From PZPK01 sp041590075 (GTDB taxonomy: Bacteria; Pseudomonadota; Gammaproteobacteria; Pseudomonadales; Oleiphilaceae), in assembly GCA_041590075.1 (NCBI GenBank), contig JBFHUL010000053.1, positions 1-24,327 of the forward strand: a DNA stretch of 24,327 nucleotides, given 5' to 3'. The notes below the pieces were generated by a model. It did not search any database and had not been told where the DNA came from. It saw only the letters and a program-made list of their open reading frames with translations. The position numbers and the translations under genes are program-made. Shown here piece by piece: positions 1-7,177 of this stretch. The first letter of the stretch is position 1. Each line of letters begins with the position of its first letter.

Positions 1-307
1 AAGGCTGAAATAGCTGAAAACAGAGGCTTGAACTTAAAACTGCAGAACGAGGAATTACGAATAAAACAGCGAAATGTAGGATATAAATATTGGGCGTTTC
101 TCTCTAGCTGGCTAGCACTGTATAGGTATTACTTCCCGGCGTCTATAAAAGAATGGTTTATTTTTACGCTTCCCTTCTCCAAGCTCTCTGCTCGCTCGCA
201 CACGAGGCATATTCACTACACAGAAAAAGATTCGGCCAGTGCCATACAACTGATCCAATCAGAGTCTGACGCGTATTACTCACATATCCACAACCCGAGG
301 AAAGACC
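1..307. other. Left-edge region without a convincing gene
   Basis: One plus-strand frame is open from base 1 to base 399. Its first 55 or so codons read like a charged helical stretch followed by an aromatic, hydrophobic stretch (KYWAFLSSWLALYRYYF). This could be the 3' end of a gene that starts outside the window. The later part of the frame has low-complexity, basic content and runs into the DUF6435 gene in another frame, so a genuine protein through base 399 is unlikely. I do not recognise the product. No clear sigma70 promoter for the downstream gene was found, only AT-rich candidates such as TATTAC near 274-279. Confidence 0.2.
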
Positions 308-496
308 ATGCTGTCGTGGCTGAAAGCCGATCCGGTAAAGAAACTGCGCAAACGCTACCACGAGAAACTCGAAGCAGCGATGCACGCACAACGCAATGGT
401 GATATCAAATCCTATTCCATGTTGAGCAAGGAAGCCGACGCGTTATGGCAACAGATCAACATGGAAGAACAAAAGTCCTCTTCGGCACGTAAATAA
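308..496 (+). CDS. DUF6435 (Lacal_2735-like) small protein
   Basis: This is a 62-residue, highly charged, probably all-helical cytoplasmic protein with no signal peptide or membrane segment. The N-terminal pattern LSWLKADPVKKLRKRY, then AQRNGDI, then EADALWQQI, matches what I remember of the DUF6435/Lacal_2735 family, short proteins of unknown function that are usually 55-70 residues long. The ATG at 308 is preceded by GAGGAA (297-302) at a short but workable spacing. The gene stands alone, with no co-directional neighbour within 2 kb. The function is unknown; the family assignment is from memory of the motif pattern and not from a search. Confidence 0.8.
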   Translation: MLSWLKADPVKKLRKRYHEKLEAAMHAQRNGDIKSYSMLSKEADALWQQINMEEQKSSSARK

Positions 497-805
497 ACTC
501 GGCGGTCTAAACGAGTGTACCTTAGTGCCGCCAGCATAATAGGGCCGTACAGGCCGAACGTTGGTCTCCTTGAAACATATGTCGGCCGCCGGATAAACAT
601 TCAACAAAGTTGACGGGCAAAATTCATATCGAAGCGCCACAACCACACACCCGCTTGCCACCAAATAGGCGGAGGTAAAAATGTTCTCTGTAAAAAGAAG
701 AACGGAGACGAAACGTGGCAATGCTTTTTATTCCCGCTTTGAGCTAAAAAGTGCCAACCCGCAGCGTTGTCAGAGCCCATCAATTGTGCAGCAAAAGAAG
801 GCACT

Positions 806-888
806 CCAGGGTGTGCGGGGCCATGGACAGTGGTACACCGGGCAAAACAAAAATAGATGCGTCCCCTTTTCCCTGTCCCCTTTTCCCT
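806..888 (-). repeat. Left copy of REP-like inverted repeat
   Basis: Read on the minus strand, this copy runs in order: two exact 14-bp units AGGGAAAAGGGGAC, then GCATCTATTTTTG, then about 22 bases, then CATGGCCCCGCACACCCTGG. The copy at 2070-2163 shows the same blocks in the same order on the opposite strand, with 20 of 21 bases identical in the AAAGGGGACGCATYTATTTTT core. GGGGACGCATTTATTTT-type sequence is, from memory, common beside REP-associated tyrosine transposases (RAYT/TnpA_REP), but no transposase gene is present here. Confidence 0.65.
861..888. repeat. 14-bp perfect tandem duplication
   Basis: GTCCCCTTTTCCCT occurs twice without interruption (861-874 and 875-888), followed by a partial third unit, CTTTTCCCT. 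The tract is entirely pyrimidine-rich on the plus strand. It is the duplicated core of the left REP-like copy; the right copy has an analogous duplication with a slightly longer period. Confidence 0.85.
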
Positions 889-1168
889 CTTTTCCCTTTC
901 AAAGGTTGAGTCATTTAACTGGTGTGTCATCACAGAAACTATTAAACCCACAAGCCGCTGTCATTGATCGGTTTGTGGGAACAATAGATGAACCAAGCCG
1001 TTTGGGTTAAAAAACGGACACTAGCGGCCTTACTGCTAGAGCGAACAAGCGTCAGGCCAATATAAAACTCACTGCATCGCACTAGACTCTTGAAATGACC
1101 GCAGCTACAGAAAGTAACAGAATCTACGATAAGGCATCTAAACCAGCAAAAGATATCGATGCCTTTTC

Positions 1169-1207
1169 AAAAAAACGGGCTAATCAAACTTTTCTACGAG
1201 CTAACCC
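1169..1207 (-). terminator. Probable Rho-independent terminator of the PEP-CTERM gene
   Basis: On the minus strand GGGTTAG (inside the last codons) can pair with TTAGCCC just after the TGA. This gives a 7-bp stem with two G-T wobbles and a 17-base loop, followed by G and seven T residues (1169-1175 on the plus strand). The location at the 3' end of the gene supports the call; the weak stem and large loop limit confidence. Confidence 0.45.
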
Positions 1208-1822
1208 AAGACCGAACAAGCCTAAACCAAGTAGCGCGAAAGAACTTGGCTCTGAAACAGTAATTCTTCCGTCACTTTCATTAAAACCAACTTCTTGAAA
1301 CCAGGTAAACCTATCTCCATAATTGCTATCGATATTAAAGGTTACAGATGTAACATTTGAATAGAAAAAGCCATCAAACTTCTCTGCTCCCAGTGACTGC
1401 GTTCCGCTGGCTACAAAACTTTGAGAGCCCAAATTACTTGCTCCAGAGTAAAAGTCGAGGCTAAAGTCCTTGATTGATCTACTAGAGAGATCCAAATATG
1501 AGTAGTAAGAATTCCATAAATAGAATGCGTCTAAGTTTTTCCCGCCGCCGTCAAACGTGTATGAAATCGATGCAGGCAAACTCGATGTTCTTGTAGCCCA
1601 TTGATTGCCAGTAGCGTTTCCTGCAGCACCTGCAGTCAATAGACCTGTTTCATCGCACACAGTGAGCCCTGAACAATCAGTCGTCCACTGTACATTGAAA
1701 TATGAACTATAGGTTGCACCCGATGTTAGCACAGCATTGTCCGCCGAAATAAAAGCGGCACTAGCATTAAGCGTTGCAGCTAACGCTGTGAACGAAATAA
1801 CTCTCTTGAGCAAAGTTTTCAT
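1184..1822 (-). CDS. PEP-CTERM sorting-domain exported protein
   Basis: This is a 212-residue secreted protein. Residues 1-23 form a Sec signal peptide (KR, then a hydrophobic core, then NASA before the likely cleavage). The C-terminus has the tripartite exosortase signal: SEPSS at about 190-194, a Leu/Gly-rich membrane segment (FALLGLGLFGLGL) and the basic tail ARRKV. The usual PEP triplet reads SEP here, a variant I consider tolerable. The middle is Ser/Thr/Tyr/aromatic-rich and beta-like with no recognised catalytic motif; Cys50 and Cys56 may form a disulfide. By family knowledge an EpsH-type exosortase would process it, but none is in the window. The ATG at 1822 has AGGGA 8-10 bases upstream. 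The gene is AT-richer than the metabolic genes and lies between the two REP-like repeats. Confidence 0.85.
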   Translation of the reverse strand: MKTLLKRVISFTALAATLNASAAFISADNAVLTSGATYSSYFNVQWTTDCSGLTVCDETGLLTAGAAGNATGNQWATRTSSLPASISYTFDGGGKNLDAFYLWNSYYSYLDLSSRSIKDFSLDFYSGASNLGSQSFVASGTQSLGAEKFDGFFYSNVTSVTFNIDSNYGDRFTWFQEVGFNESDGRITVSEPSSFALLGLGLFGLGLARRKV

Positions 1823-2069
1823 ACAGTATCCCTACATTTATTAATTATTAAAACGTTTATACTTGTTGACATTAGCAAATTATGATCCACTAATAAATAA
1901 ATGCATGTAAAACAACGCACTAAAAATTCATGCCAACATGCGTTTTTTAATTAGTGTAAATTTAGCTGACTTAAATTGATGAAAGCTTGATGCAGTCAAC
2001 GCAATATATTGCTCATCTAAGATTACCGCAAAAGACCAGATAATTAACATTGCCTAGCTCTTTTCTGAG

Positions 2070-2163
2070 GGTAAAGGGGACGCGGGGTAAAGGGGACGCA
2101 TTTATTTTTACCATACCCTGAGTTTCCTGATGCTCCTACATGGCCCGCACACCGGGTGCGGGG
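2070..2163 (+). repeat. Right copy of REP-like inverted repeat
   Basis: It contains two units, GGTAAAGGGGACGC (2070-2083) and GGGGTAAAGGGGACGC (2084-2099), followed by ATTTATTTTT. About 30 bases later comes CATGGCCCGCACACC. Its end folds as a strong hairpin: CCCGCAC (2144-2150), loop ACCGG, GTGCGGG (2156-2162), which is REP-like in shape. The block order and spacing mirror the copy at 806-888 in inverted orientation. Confidence 0.65.
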
Positions 2164-2294
2164 TGACGCAGTGGGAGGGCAAACAATCCGTATGATTTTC
2201 TAAATCGCAGCGCGACTTATGGATCCCCGACAACGACGAATAATTGAGGTTGGTTGGGGCACAGGTTGGCGATGTTTATAGATTGGCTTTTAGC

Positions 2295-2322
2295 GCCCGA
2301 CGCCAGACCCCAGACGTCCGAC
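2295..2322. repeat. Four tandem heptamers (GCCCGAC-like)
   Basis: Four consecutive 7-bp units: GCCCGAC, GCCAGAC, CCCAGAC, GTCCGAC. The shared pattern is NYCMGAC with strict 7-bp periodicity. Confidence 0.7.
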
Positions 2323-2344
2323 TAGGCCGCGCCCCGAAAAAAGC

Positions 2345-2372
2345 GTCTCCCATCTCCCATCAAGCATCTCCC
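2345..2372. repeat. Four tandem heptamers (ATCTCCC-like)
   Basis: Four consecutive 7-bp units: GTCTCCC, ATCTCCC, ATCAAGC, ATCTCCC. The unit differs from that of the array 22 bp to the left but has the same period. Confidence 0.65.
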
Positions 2373-2674
2373 ACAACTCCAGCAAACCGTCCATAGCTGA
2401 ACCTTCGCAAGAGAGACAAAATCCGGCGAACCTAACTGTGGAGATGTTCAAAACGATGGGCGCAGCCATATATATCGCATCATTTTCGCAGCACTACCTC
2501 ACCTGAGTAATCGCATACGATCATCATGCAGTGCGTGTCGCTGTTTATATACTGACTGATATTCAGTGTACGAAGCTGGAAGACGAGAACGTTTAGGCAG
2601 ACAATGCCTCGCTTAGCTTTTATGCTTACCTATTACCTTTTTTTTGAACAGCATACAAAGCAAACTACCCGCTT

Positions 2675-4306
2675 ATGAATCAATCCACACAGGCGCTGCA
2701 GCAGGCAGCGATACTTTGGCAACAAGGCCGGCATGATGCTGCTATTCAGGCATTCGAACAGGTGTTGAGGGATGAACCGCACAACTTTTTGGCTCTGAAC
2801 AATCTCGCGGCCATTTACGCCAAGCGTCAGCAATTCACCGCAGCCGAACAACTTTATCTCCGCGCCTGCAAGTATCACCCCAAGCGTAACGAGCCCTTCC
2901 TGGCTCTGGCTACTATTTATGGCCAACACCACCGGCCTCAAGACGCCATCCGGCAGCTTGAGCACGCCCTGAAGAATAAGCCCAATGATCATCTGGTGTT
3001 GTTTCTGCTTGGCAAACACTGCCATCAACTACGGCGTTATGACGAGGCCATCGGATACCTGAAAAAATCGCTCGCGATCAAAGTGGAAAGCCAGGATCAG
3101 GTGCTGCTTTTGGCGCGTGCCCTGGCGGATGCCAATCATATGGAGGAAGCGTGCGCGCTGTACGAGCAGTTACTGGCGCAGGAGCCCGATAATATCAATG
3201 CGATCAAGGCGTTGGCCGAATGCCGCTTTATAAAGGGAGACAAAGCGGGCGCTATCGATGTGTATGAACAAGCCCTTCGTTTTTATCCTGATGAAATGGC
3301 TATTTATTATTCGCTCAGTTATATGACAGACAAACACCTGGACAAGGCACTGGAACAAAAAGTCGATGCTTTGTTGGCGCAAGAAAACGGGGCACTATCG
3401 CAAAAATCCTATGCACAATTCTTGAAGGCCAAATTTGCCAAGCGCTCTCAGCACTATGAGCAAGAAATGGCGTGGCTGGTGAAAGCACACAAAACCTTTA
3501 AACAGTCGCACCCTGTTCCTGTTTCAACAAAGGCGTACATGGCGGTATTTGAGTCCTATGCACAATCGCCCCCCTTTGGCATGTGCGAATCACTTGAATC
3601 GAGTAACCGTTCTGAGCGCCCCATATTTATCATCGGCACACCGCGTTCCGGCTCTACGCTGTTGGAAAACATCGTATGCGCCGCCGACCCCGCTATTGCC
3701 AAAGGTGAAGAAACCAGCGTCATCAGCAGACAGCTATTCCGTTTGCAGGACCTTCCATTGGCGACCCGCAATTCAGAGCGCTTGCAGAACATGATTCTCA
3801 GCGAATACCAAGATATGGGCTTACTGAACACACCGCGTTTTACCGACAAATCGCTCGAGAACTGCTTTTGCGTCGATGTCATTTTGAGCGTGTTTCCCGC
3901 TGCCAAAATCATCTATTCAAAAAGGCGACTGTTAGCCTCGATGGTTTCCATACTGCAAAACAACTTACCCGCTTTACCCTGGGCACACTCTGTTGACGAA
4001 ATTACGCGTTATTTTGAGGCGTGCGACCAAGCCATGCGGCATTGGCAGTCGCGCTATCCCGACCGTATATTGGTGGTTAACTATGAATCCCTGGCCGCGC
4101 AGCCCGAACCACATGCGCGCGAAATACTGGCGTTTTGCGATATCCCCTGGTCGGACGCATGCCTCGACTTTCATAAGAACGAGAAGGTGCTGAGTAAAAC
4201 TGCCAGCACCGACCAAATACGCTCACCTATTAATACCCAAGCCATTGATCGGTTCAAAAATTACGCGACATTTTTTGAACAACACGGGCTAAGTTTTTCA
4301 GATTGA
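2675..4306 (+). CDS. TPR-sulfotransferase fusion protein
   Basis: This is a 543-residue protein with no signal peptide, so probably cytoplasmic. Residues 5 to about 215 are five to six TPR units (for example LNNLAAIYAKRQQFTAAEQLY and ARALADANHMEEACALYEQL). From about 310 a sulfotransferase domain (Sulfotransfer_3 type) begins: the PAPS 5'-phosphosulfate loop is FIIGTPRSGSTLLEN (318-332), and the segment KRRLLASMVS near 410 is in the place of the 3'-phosphate-binding Arg/Ser motif. Such fusions transfer sulfate from PAPS to an acceptor, with the TPRs thought to hold the partner or substrate; the acceptor here is unknown. No good Shine-Dalgarno precedes the ATG at 2675. It is monocistronic by spacing. 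A short hairpin, ATTGAA/TTCAAT, follows the stop without a T run. Confidence 0.85.
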   Translation: MNQSTQALQQAAILWQQGRHDAAIQAFEQVLRDEPHNFLALNNLAAIYAKRQQFTAAEQLYLRACKYHPKRNEPFLALATIYGQHHRPQDAIRQLEHALKNKPNDHLVLFLLGKHCHQLRRYDEAIGYLKKSLAIKVESQDQVLLLARALADANHMEEACALYEQLLAQEPDNINAIKALAECRFIKGDKAGAIDVYEQALRFYPDEMAIYYSLSYMTDKHLDKALEQKVDALLAQENGALSQKSYAQFLKAKFAKRSQHYEQEMAWLVKAHKTFKQSHPVPVSTKAYMAVFESYAQSPPFGMCESLESSNRSERPIFIIGTPRSGSTLLENIVCAADPAIAKGEETSVISRQLFRLQDLPLATRNSERLQNMILSEYQDMGLLNTPRFTDKSLENCFCVDVILSVFPAAKIIYSKRRLLASMVSILQNNLPALPWAHSVDEITRYFEACDQAMRHWQSRYPDRILVVNYESLAAQPEPHAREILAFCDIPWSDACLDFHKNEKVLSKTASTDQIRSPINTQAIDRFKNYATFFEQHGLSFSD

Positions 4307-4530
4307 AACTGGGGGCTTCAATTGTTTGGGTGCCAACTCGTGGAGTCTATGGTGCTCCCCCTGCCTGCACCGGGATCGATCGCGAACGACAACGACAGGG
4401 TTCTTTTGTGACAGACGGATAACAATAGTATTGCAGATGCCAACGCACAGGTATGGACGTACTTTCACAAATGAATAAAGTTTCCCGCCCTCCTGAAAAC
4501 CGGTTTCGGAATATTGGCCTAAAATTAGTG

Positions 4531-4558
4531 CTGACTTGAACACAAGCCTCGTTAAAAT
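4531..4558 (+). promoter_or_regulatory. Candidate sigma70 promoter for the GGDEF protein
   Basis: CTGACT (4531-4536), a 16-base spacer and TAAAAT (4553-4558) give four of six and five of six consensus matches. This would place the start point near 4565, about 30 bases before the ATG at 4594. The 287-base gap before this gene contains no other feature that I can support. Confidence 0.4.
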
Positions 4559-4593
4559 CGCCCGCCACGCAAAAAAGGATAGAGAAACCACGT

Positions 4594-7137
4594 ATGGAAA
4601 TGGACAACCTGGCCCGAGCCCCCAAGCTACCTTTTTGGCGCCGTGCTGATTGTATTTTTCCGGTAGCGTTGTGTGTTTTAAGCAGTGCAACGCTGTTGGT
4701 GAGTATGACCCTGTTTCATACTCTGGCCGAGCTCTTTGCGGTGGGTATCTCCGTCATGAGCTTTGTCGTCGCATGGAATACCTATGCGCTGTCACGCAAT
4801 CAGTTTCTGCTCCTGGTAGGAAGCGCGTATCTCTGGGTAGGTGTTCTCGATCTGTTGCATACGCTCTCGTTCACGGGCCTGAATATTTTGCCTACGCCTC
4901 ACGGTGGCGCGACGATCGCTTTCTGGATCGCAGCGCGCCTGCTGGAAGCCGGCATCTTTCTGATGGGCGCATTAAGTTTCCACTTTGCAATGAAGACCAA
5001 GCGGGTATTTGCCGCCTTCGGCATTTTCTGCATTGGCGCCTGCGTTCTGATTTTTACCGATCTCGCGCCCACCCTGTATAAAGAAGGCAGCGGTCTGACT
5101 CCCTTGAAAATATGGCTTGAGTACCTCTCGGTCATTATCCTCGCACTGGCGGGCGTATTGCTGTACCCCCACCGAAAGAAAATGTCGGCACACAGCTTTC
5201 GCCTGATTATGGCCTCCATCATCATCACGATACTGGCAGAGCTCAATTTCACACTCTATCACTCACTCAGTGATCTACCGGTAGTCATCGGCCACCTTCT
5301 GAAACTGATCTCTTTCTGGCTGATTTATCTCGTGCTGATTGACGCCTCGCTTCTGGGCCCGGTTAGGCAGCTCGAACGCATCGTCGATACCTTCGACGCG
5401 GTGGTGGATGAAGCCGTCATCATTGATCGCGACGGTATCATCATTCAGGCAAATAAATCGGTACGCAAACGGTGCGGCAACACCGTGGTAGGCCGCCACT
5501 GCCACGATATTCTGCACGATAAGAAAAGCAGCAAGTCATGCTTTCTGTGCAAGGCGATCACTCACCAACAAACCATTCAGGGTTACCAGTTTTATCGCGC
5601 CGATGACGATACCTGGATAGAAGTGTCATTATCCGGCATTACCTTGAGCGGTCATTATGTGACCATGATTCAGCACAATCGCGATATCAGCCAAAGAAAA
5701 AAAACCGAGCAGCAACTGCACACATTGAACAAACTCTATCGCATGCGCAGTCACACCAATCAGGCCATTACATCGGTGGAAAGTCAGCCCCAGCTCTTGC
5801 AGCGCATTACCGACATTGCCGTACAGCATGGCGAGTTTCGTATGGCATGGATAGGCCTTATTGACGGCAGCCGGGTCGTACCTACCTGCGTTGCCGGGGA
5901 TGATGCGGGCTATCTGCAGCATGTGCAGATGCGGATTGACGATTCAAAATGGGCGCGGGGCCCGGTGGGATTGGCGGCGCGTTCCGCGACCGTACAATGG
6001 GTCAATAGCGTCATGACAGACCCCGACTTTGAGCCTTGGCGTGACGCAGCAGTTCAGCGCGGTTACCGGTCACTGGCGGCGGTGCCTCTGCTAAACAGTG
6101 GCAAGGTAGAAGGCATATTTACGCTCTATTCCGATCAGGAAGATGTATTTACCGATGCCATGATCAGCTTGCTCAAGCAAATTTCGGAAGACCTGCAGCT
6201 GGCAATTTTTCACCTCAAGCAAATGGAACAGCGAAAACAGGCCGAGGAAGAAATCCGCAAGCTTTCGATGGCCGTGGAGCAGAGCGCCAACGCCATCATG
6301 ATCGTGGGTATCGGTGGCAAGGTGGAGTACGTGAACGAGGGGTTTACCGCGTTAACCGGCTTTACGCGAAACGATGTGTTTGGCACTAACAACCCTTTCT
6401 TGGACCTGGGCATCTGGGATACCAAAAGTATCGATACGATTTGGAATATCGTGCGCGATGGCACCATCTGGAGTGGCGAGTTGGCCACGCGACACAAAAA
6501 CGGTCGCCAGATGTGGGTCTTGCAAACCGTCTCGCCCATTAAAGACAAAACCGGCCAAATTACGCACATTGTGGCAACCGGTACCGATAACAGCGAACTA
6601 CACAAAGCCAAAGAGCTAATCGAGGAGCTGGCTTTTTACGACCCTCTCACCCACCTCGCCAACCGGCGCTTATTGGCTGACAGGATGCAACGTGCAATCC
6701 AGCACACAGATACACAACGCGATATGTTCGCGGTGCTGTTATTTGACCTGGATGACTTTAAACAGATTAACGATAACTGGGGTCACGAAGCCGGCGATGA
6801 ATTGCTGGTTCAAATAGCAGCAATTCTCAAAGGGAACATTTCTGAGCGTGACACGGCCGCCCGCATGGGTGGCGACGAGTTCGTATTATTGCTGGAAGGT
6901 GTGACGCAAATAAGCGATGTAGAGAACACTGCCGTACGCATTCTCAAGCAACTTGACCGTACTATTGCGCTGGGAAAGACCGAAGCCAAAGCCTCATCGA
7001 GTATTGGCATCTCGGTGTATCCCAAAGACGGCTTAACGCCCAGTGAATTGCTGCGCAAAGCCGATCTGGCCATGTATGCCGCCAAGAAACAGGGCAAGAA
7101 CGCCTTTCGCTTTTACGACGAAGCTTCTCCGCCATAA
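4594..7137 (+). CDS. MASE3-PAS-GAF-PAS-GGDEF diguanylate cyclase
   Basis: This 847-residue inner-membrane sensor is expected to make c-di-GMP from two GTP. Residues 17 to about 255 are a MASE3-type membrane domain with seven or so helices and the typical segments FVVAWN, LLHTLSF and FWIAARLLE. A first PAS (265-370) carries Cys303 and the pair Cys316-x2-Cys319, which could bind metal or act in redox sensing. A GAF domain covers about 395-545 and a second PAS about 555-670. The GGDEF domain starts near 680 with intact GGDEF at 759-763 and FDLDDFKQIND upstream, so it looks catalytically competent. The inhibitory RxxD site reads SERD (750-753), so product inhibition through the primary I-site is probably lost. 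AAGGA (4575-4579) lies 14 bases from the ATG, a loose spacing. It converges on the degenerate EAL gene 40 bases away. Confidence 0.92.
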   Translation: MEMDNLARAPKLPFWRRADCIFPVALCVLSSATLLVSMTLFHTLAELFAVGISVMSFVVAWNTYALSRNQFLLLVGSAYLWVGVLDLLHTLSFTGLNILPTPHGGATIAFWIAARLLEAGIFLMGALSFHFAMKTKRVFAAFGIFCIGACVLIFTDLAPTLYKEGSGLTPLKIWLEYLSVIILALAGVLLYPHRKKMSAHSFRLIMASIIITILAELNFTLYHSLSDLPVVIGHLLKLISFWLIYLVLIDASLLGPVRQLERIVDTFDAVVDEAVIIDRDGIIIQANKSVRKRCGNTVVGRHCHDILHDKKSSKSCFLCKAITHQQTIQGYQFYRADDDTWIEVSLSGITLSGHYVTMIQHNRDISQRKKTEQQLHTLNKLYRMRSHTNQAITSVESQPQLLQRITDIAVQHGEFRMAWIGLIDGSRVVPTCVAGDDAGYLQHVQMRIDDSKWARGPVGLAARSATVQWVNSVMTDPDFEPWRDAAVQRGYRSLAAVPLLNSGKVEGIFTLYSDQEDVFTDAMISLLKQISEDLQLAIFHLKQMEQRKQAEEEIRKLSMAVEQSANAIMIVGIGGKVEYVNEGFTALTGFTRNDVFGTNNPFLDLGIWDTKSIDTIWNIVRDGTIWSGELATRHKNGRQMWVLQTVSPIKDKTGQITHIVATGTDNSELHKAKELIEELAFYDPLTHLANRRLLADRMQRAIQHTDTQRDMFAVLLFDLDDFKQINDNWGHEAGDELLVQIAAILKGNISERDTAARMGGDEFVLLLEGVTQISDVENTAVRILKQLDRTIALGKTEAKASSSIGISVYPKDGLTPSELLRKADLAMYAAKKQGKNAFRFYDEASPP

Positions 7138-7177
7138 CTTTACGGCGACTCAGAAAGGGGTACAGACATAGCTACGT

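Larger units (their letters stand above)
497..1168. other. Intergenic region with inverted-repeat elements
   Basis: No convincing gene is seen; the open frames on both strands are compositionally biased and lack ribosome binding sites. An imperfect hairpin (GGCGG-CTAA paired with TTAG-CCGCC, 501-532) follows the DUF6435 stop and could terminate or stabilise its mRNA, but it has no T run. Further on are the left REP-like repeat (806-888) and a 7-bp inverted repeat, CCCACAA/TTGTGGG (947-953 and 973-979). Confidence 0.5.
1823..2674. other. Long AT-rich intergenic region with repeats
   Basis: No gene is supported. The first 230 bases are very AT-rich and form the upstream region of the PEP-CTERM gene; several TATAAA/TAATTA-like -10 elements are present but none has a good -35. 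Then come the right REP-like copy (2070-2163) and two 7-bp tandem arrays (2295-2322, 2345-2372). Before the sulfotransferase gene there is a 13-base palindrome ACTGATATTCAGT (2555-2567), an AGGCA/TGCCT hairpin (2595-2609) and a T-rich run at 2639-2645. Confidence 0.5.

Noticed and set aside
28..402. Plus-strand frame of 124 codons from a TTG at 28
   Set aside because: It has no ribosome site, its second half looks random, and it overlaps the better-supported DUF6435 gene. Only the first third might be the tail of a gene from outside the window.
601..1010. Overlapping frames on both strands (601-951 minus, 681-1010 plus)
   Set aside because: They cover the REP-like repeat and the pyrimidine tract; the translations are compositionally biased and have no recognisable family.
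1905..1949. AACGCA/TGCGTT hairpin followed by T residues as a plus-strand terminator
   Set aside because: The loop is about 19 bases with only a 6-bp stem and no gene ends just upstream on that strand.
7138..7177. CGCC/GGCG hairpin as a bidirectional terminator between the two c-di-GMP genes
   Set aside because: Only 4 bp pair and there is no T run.
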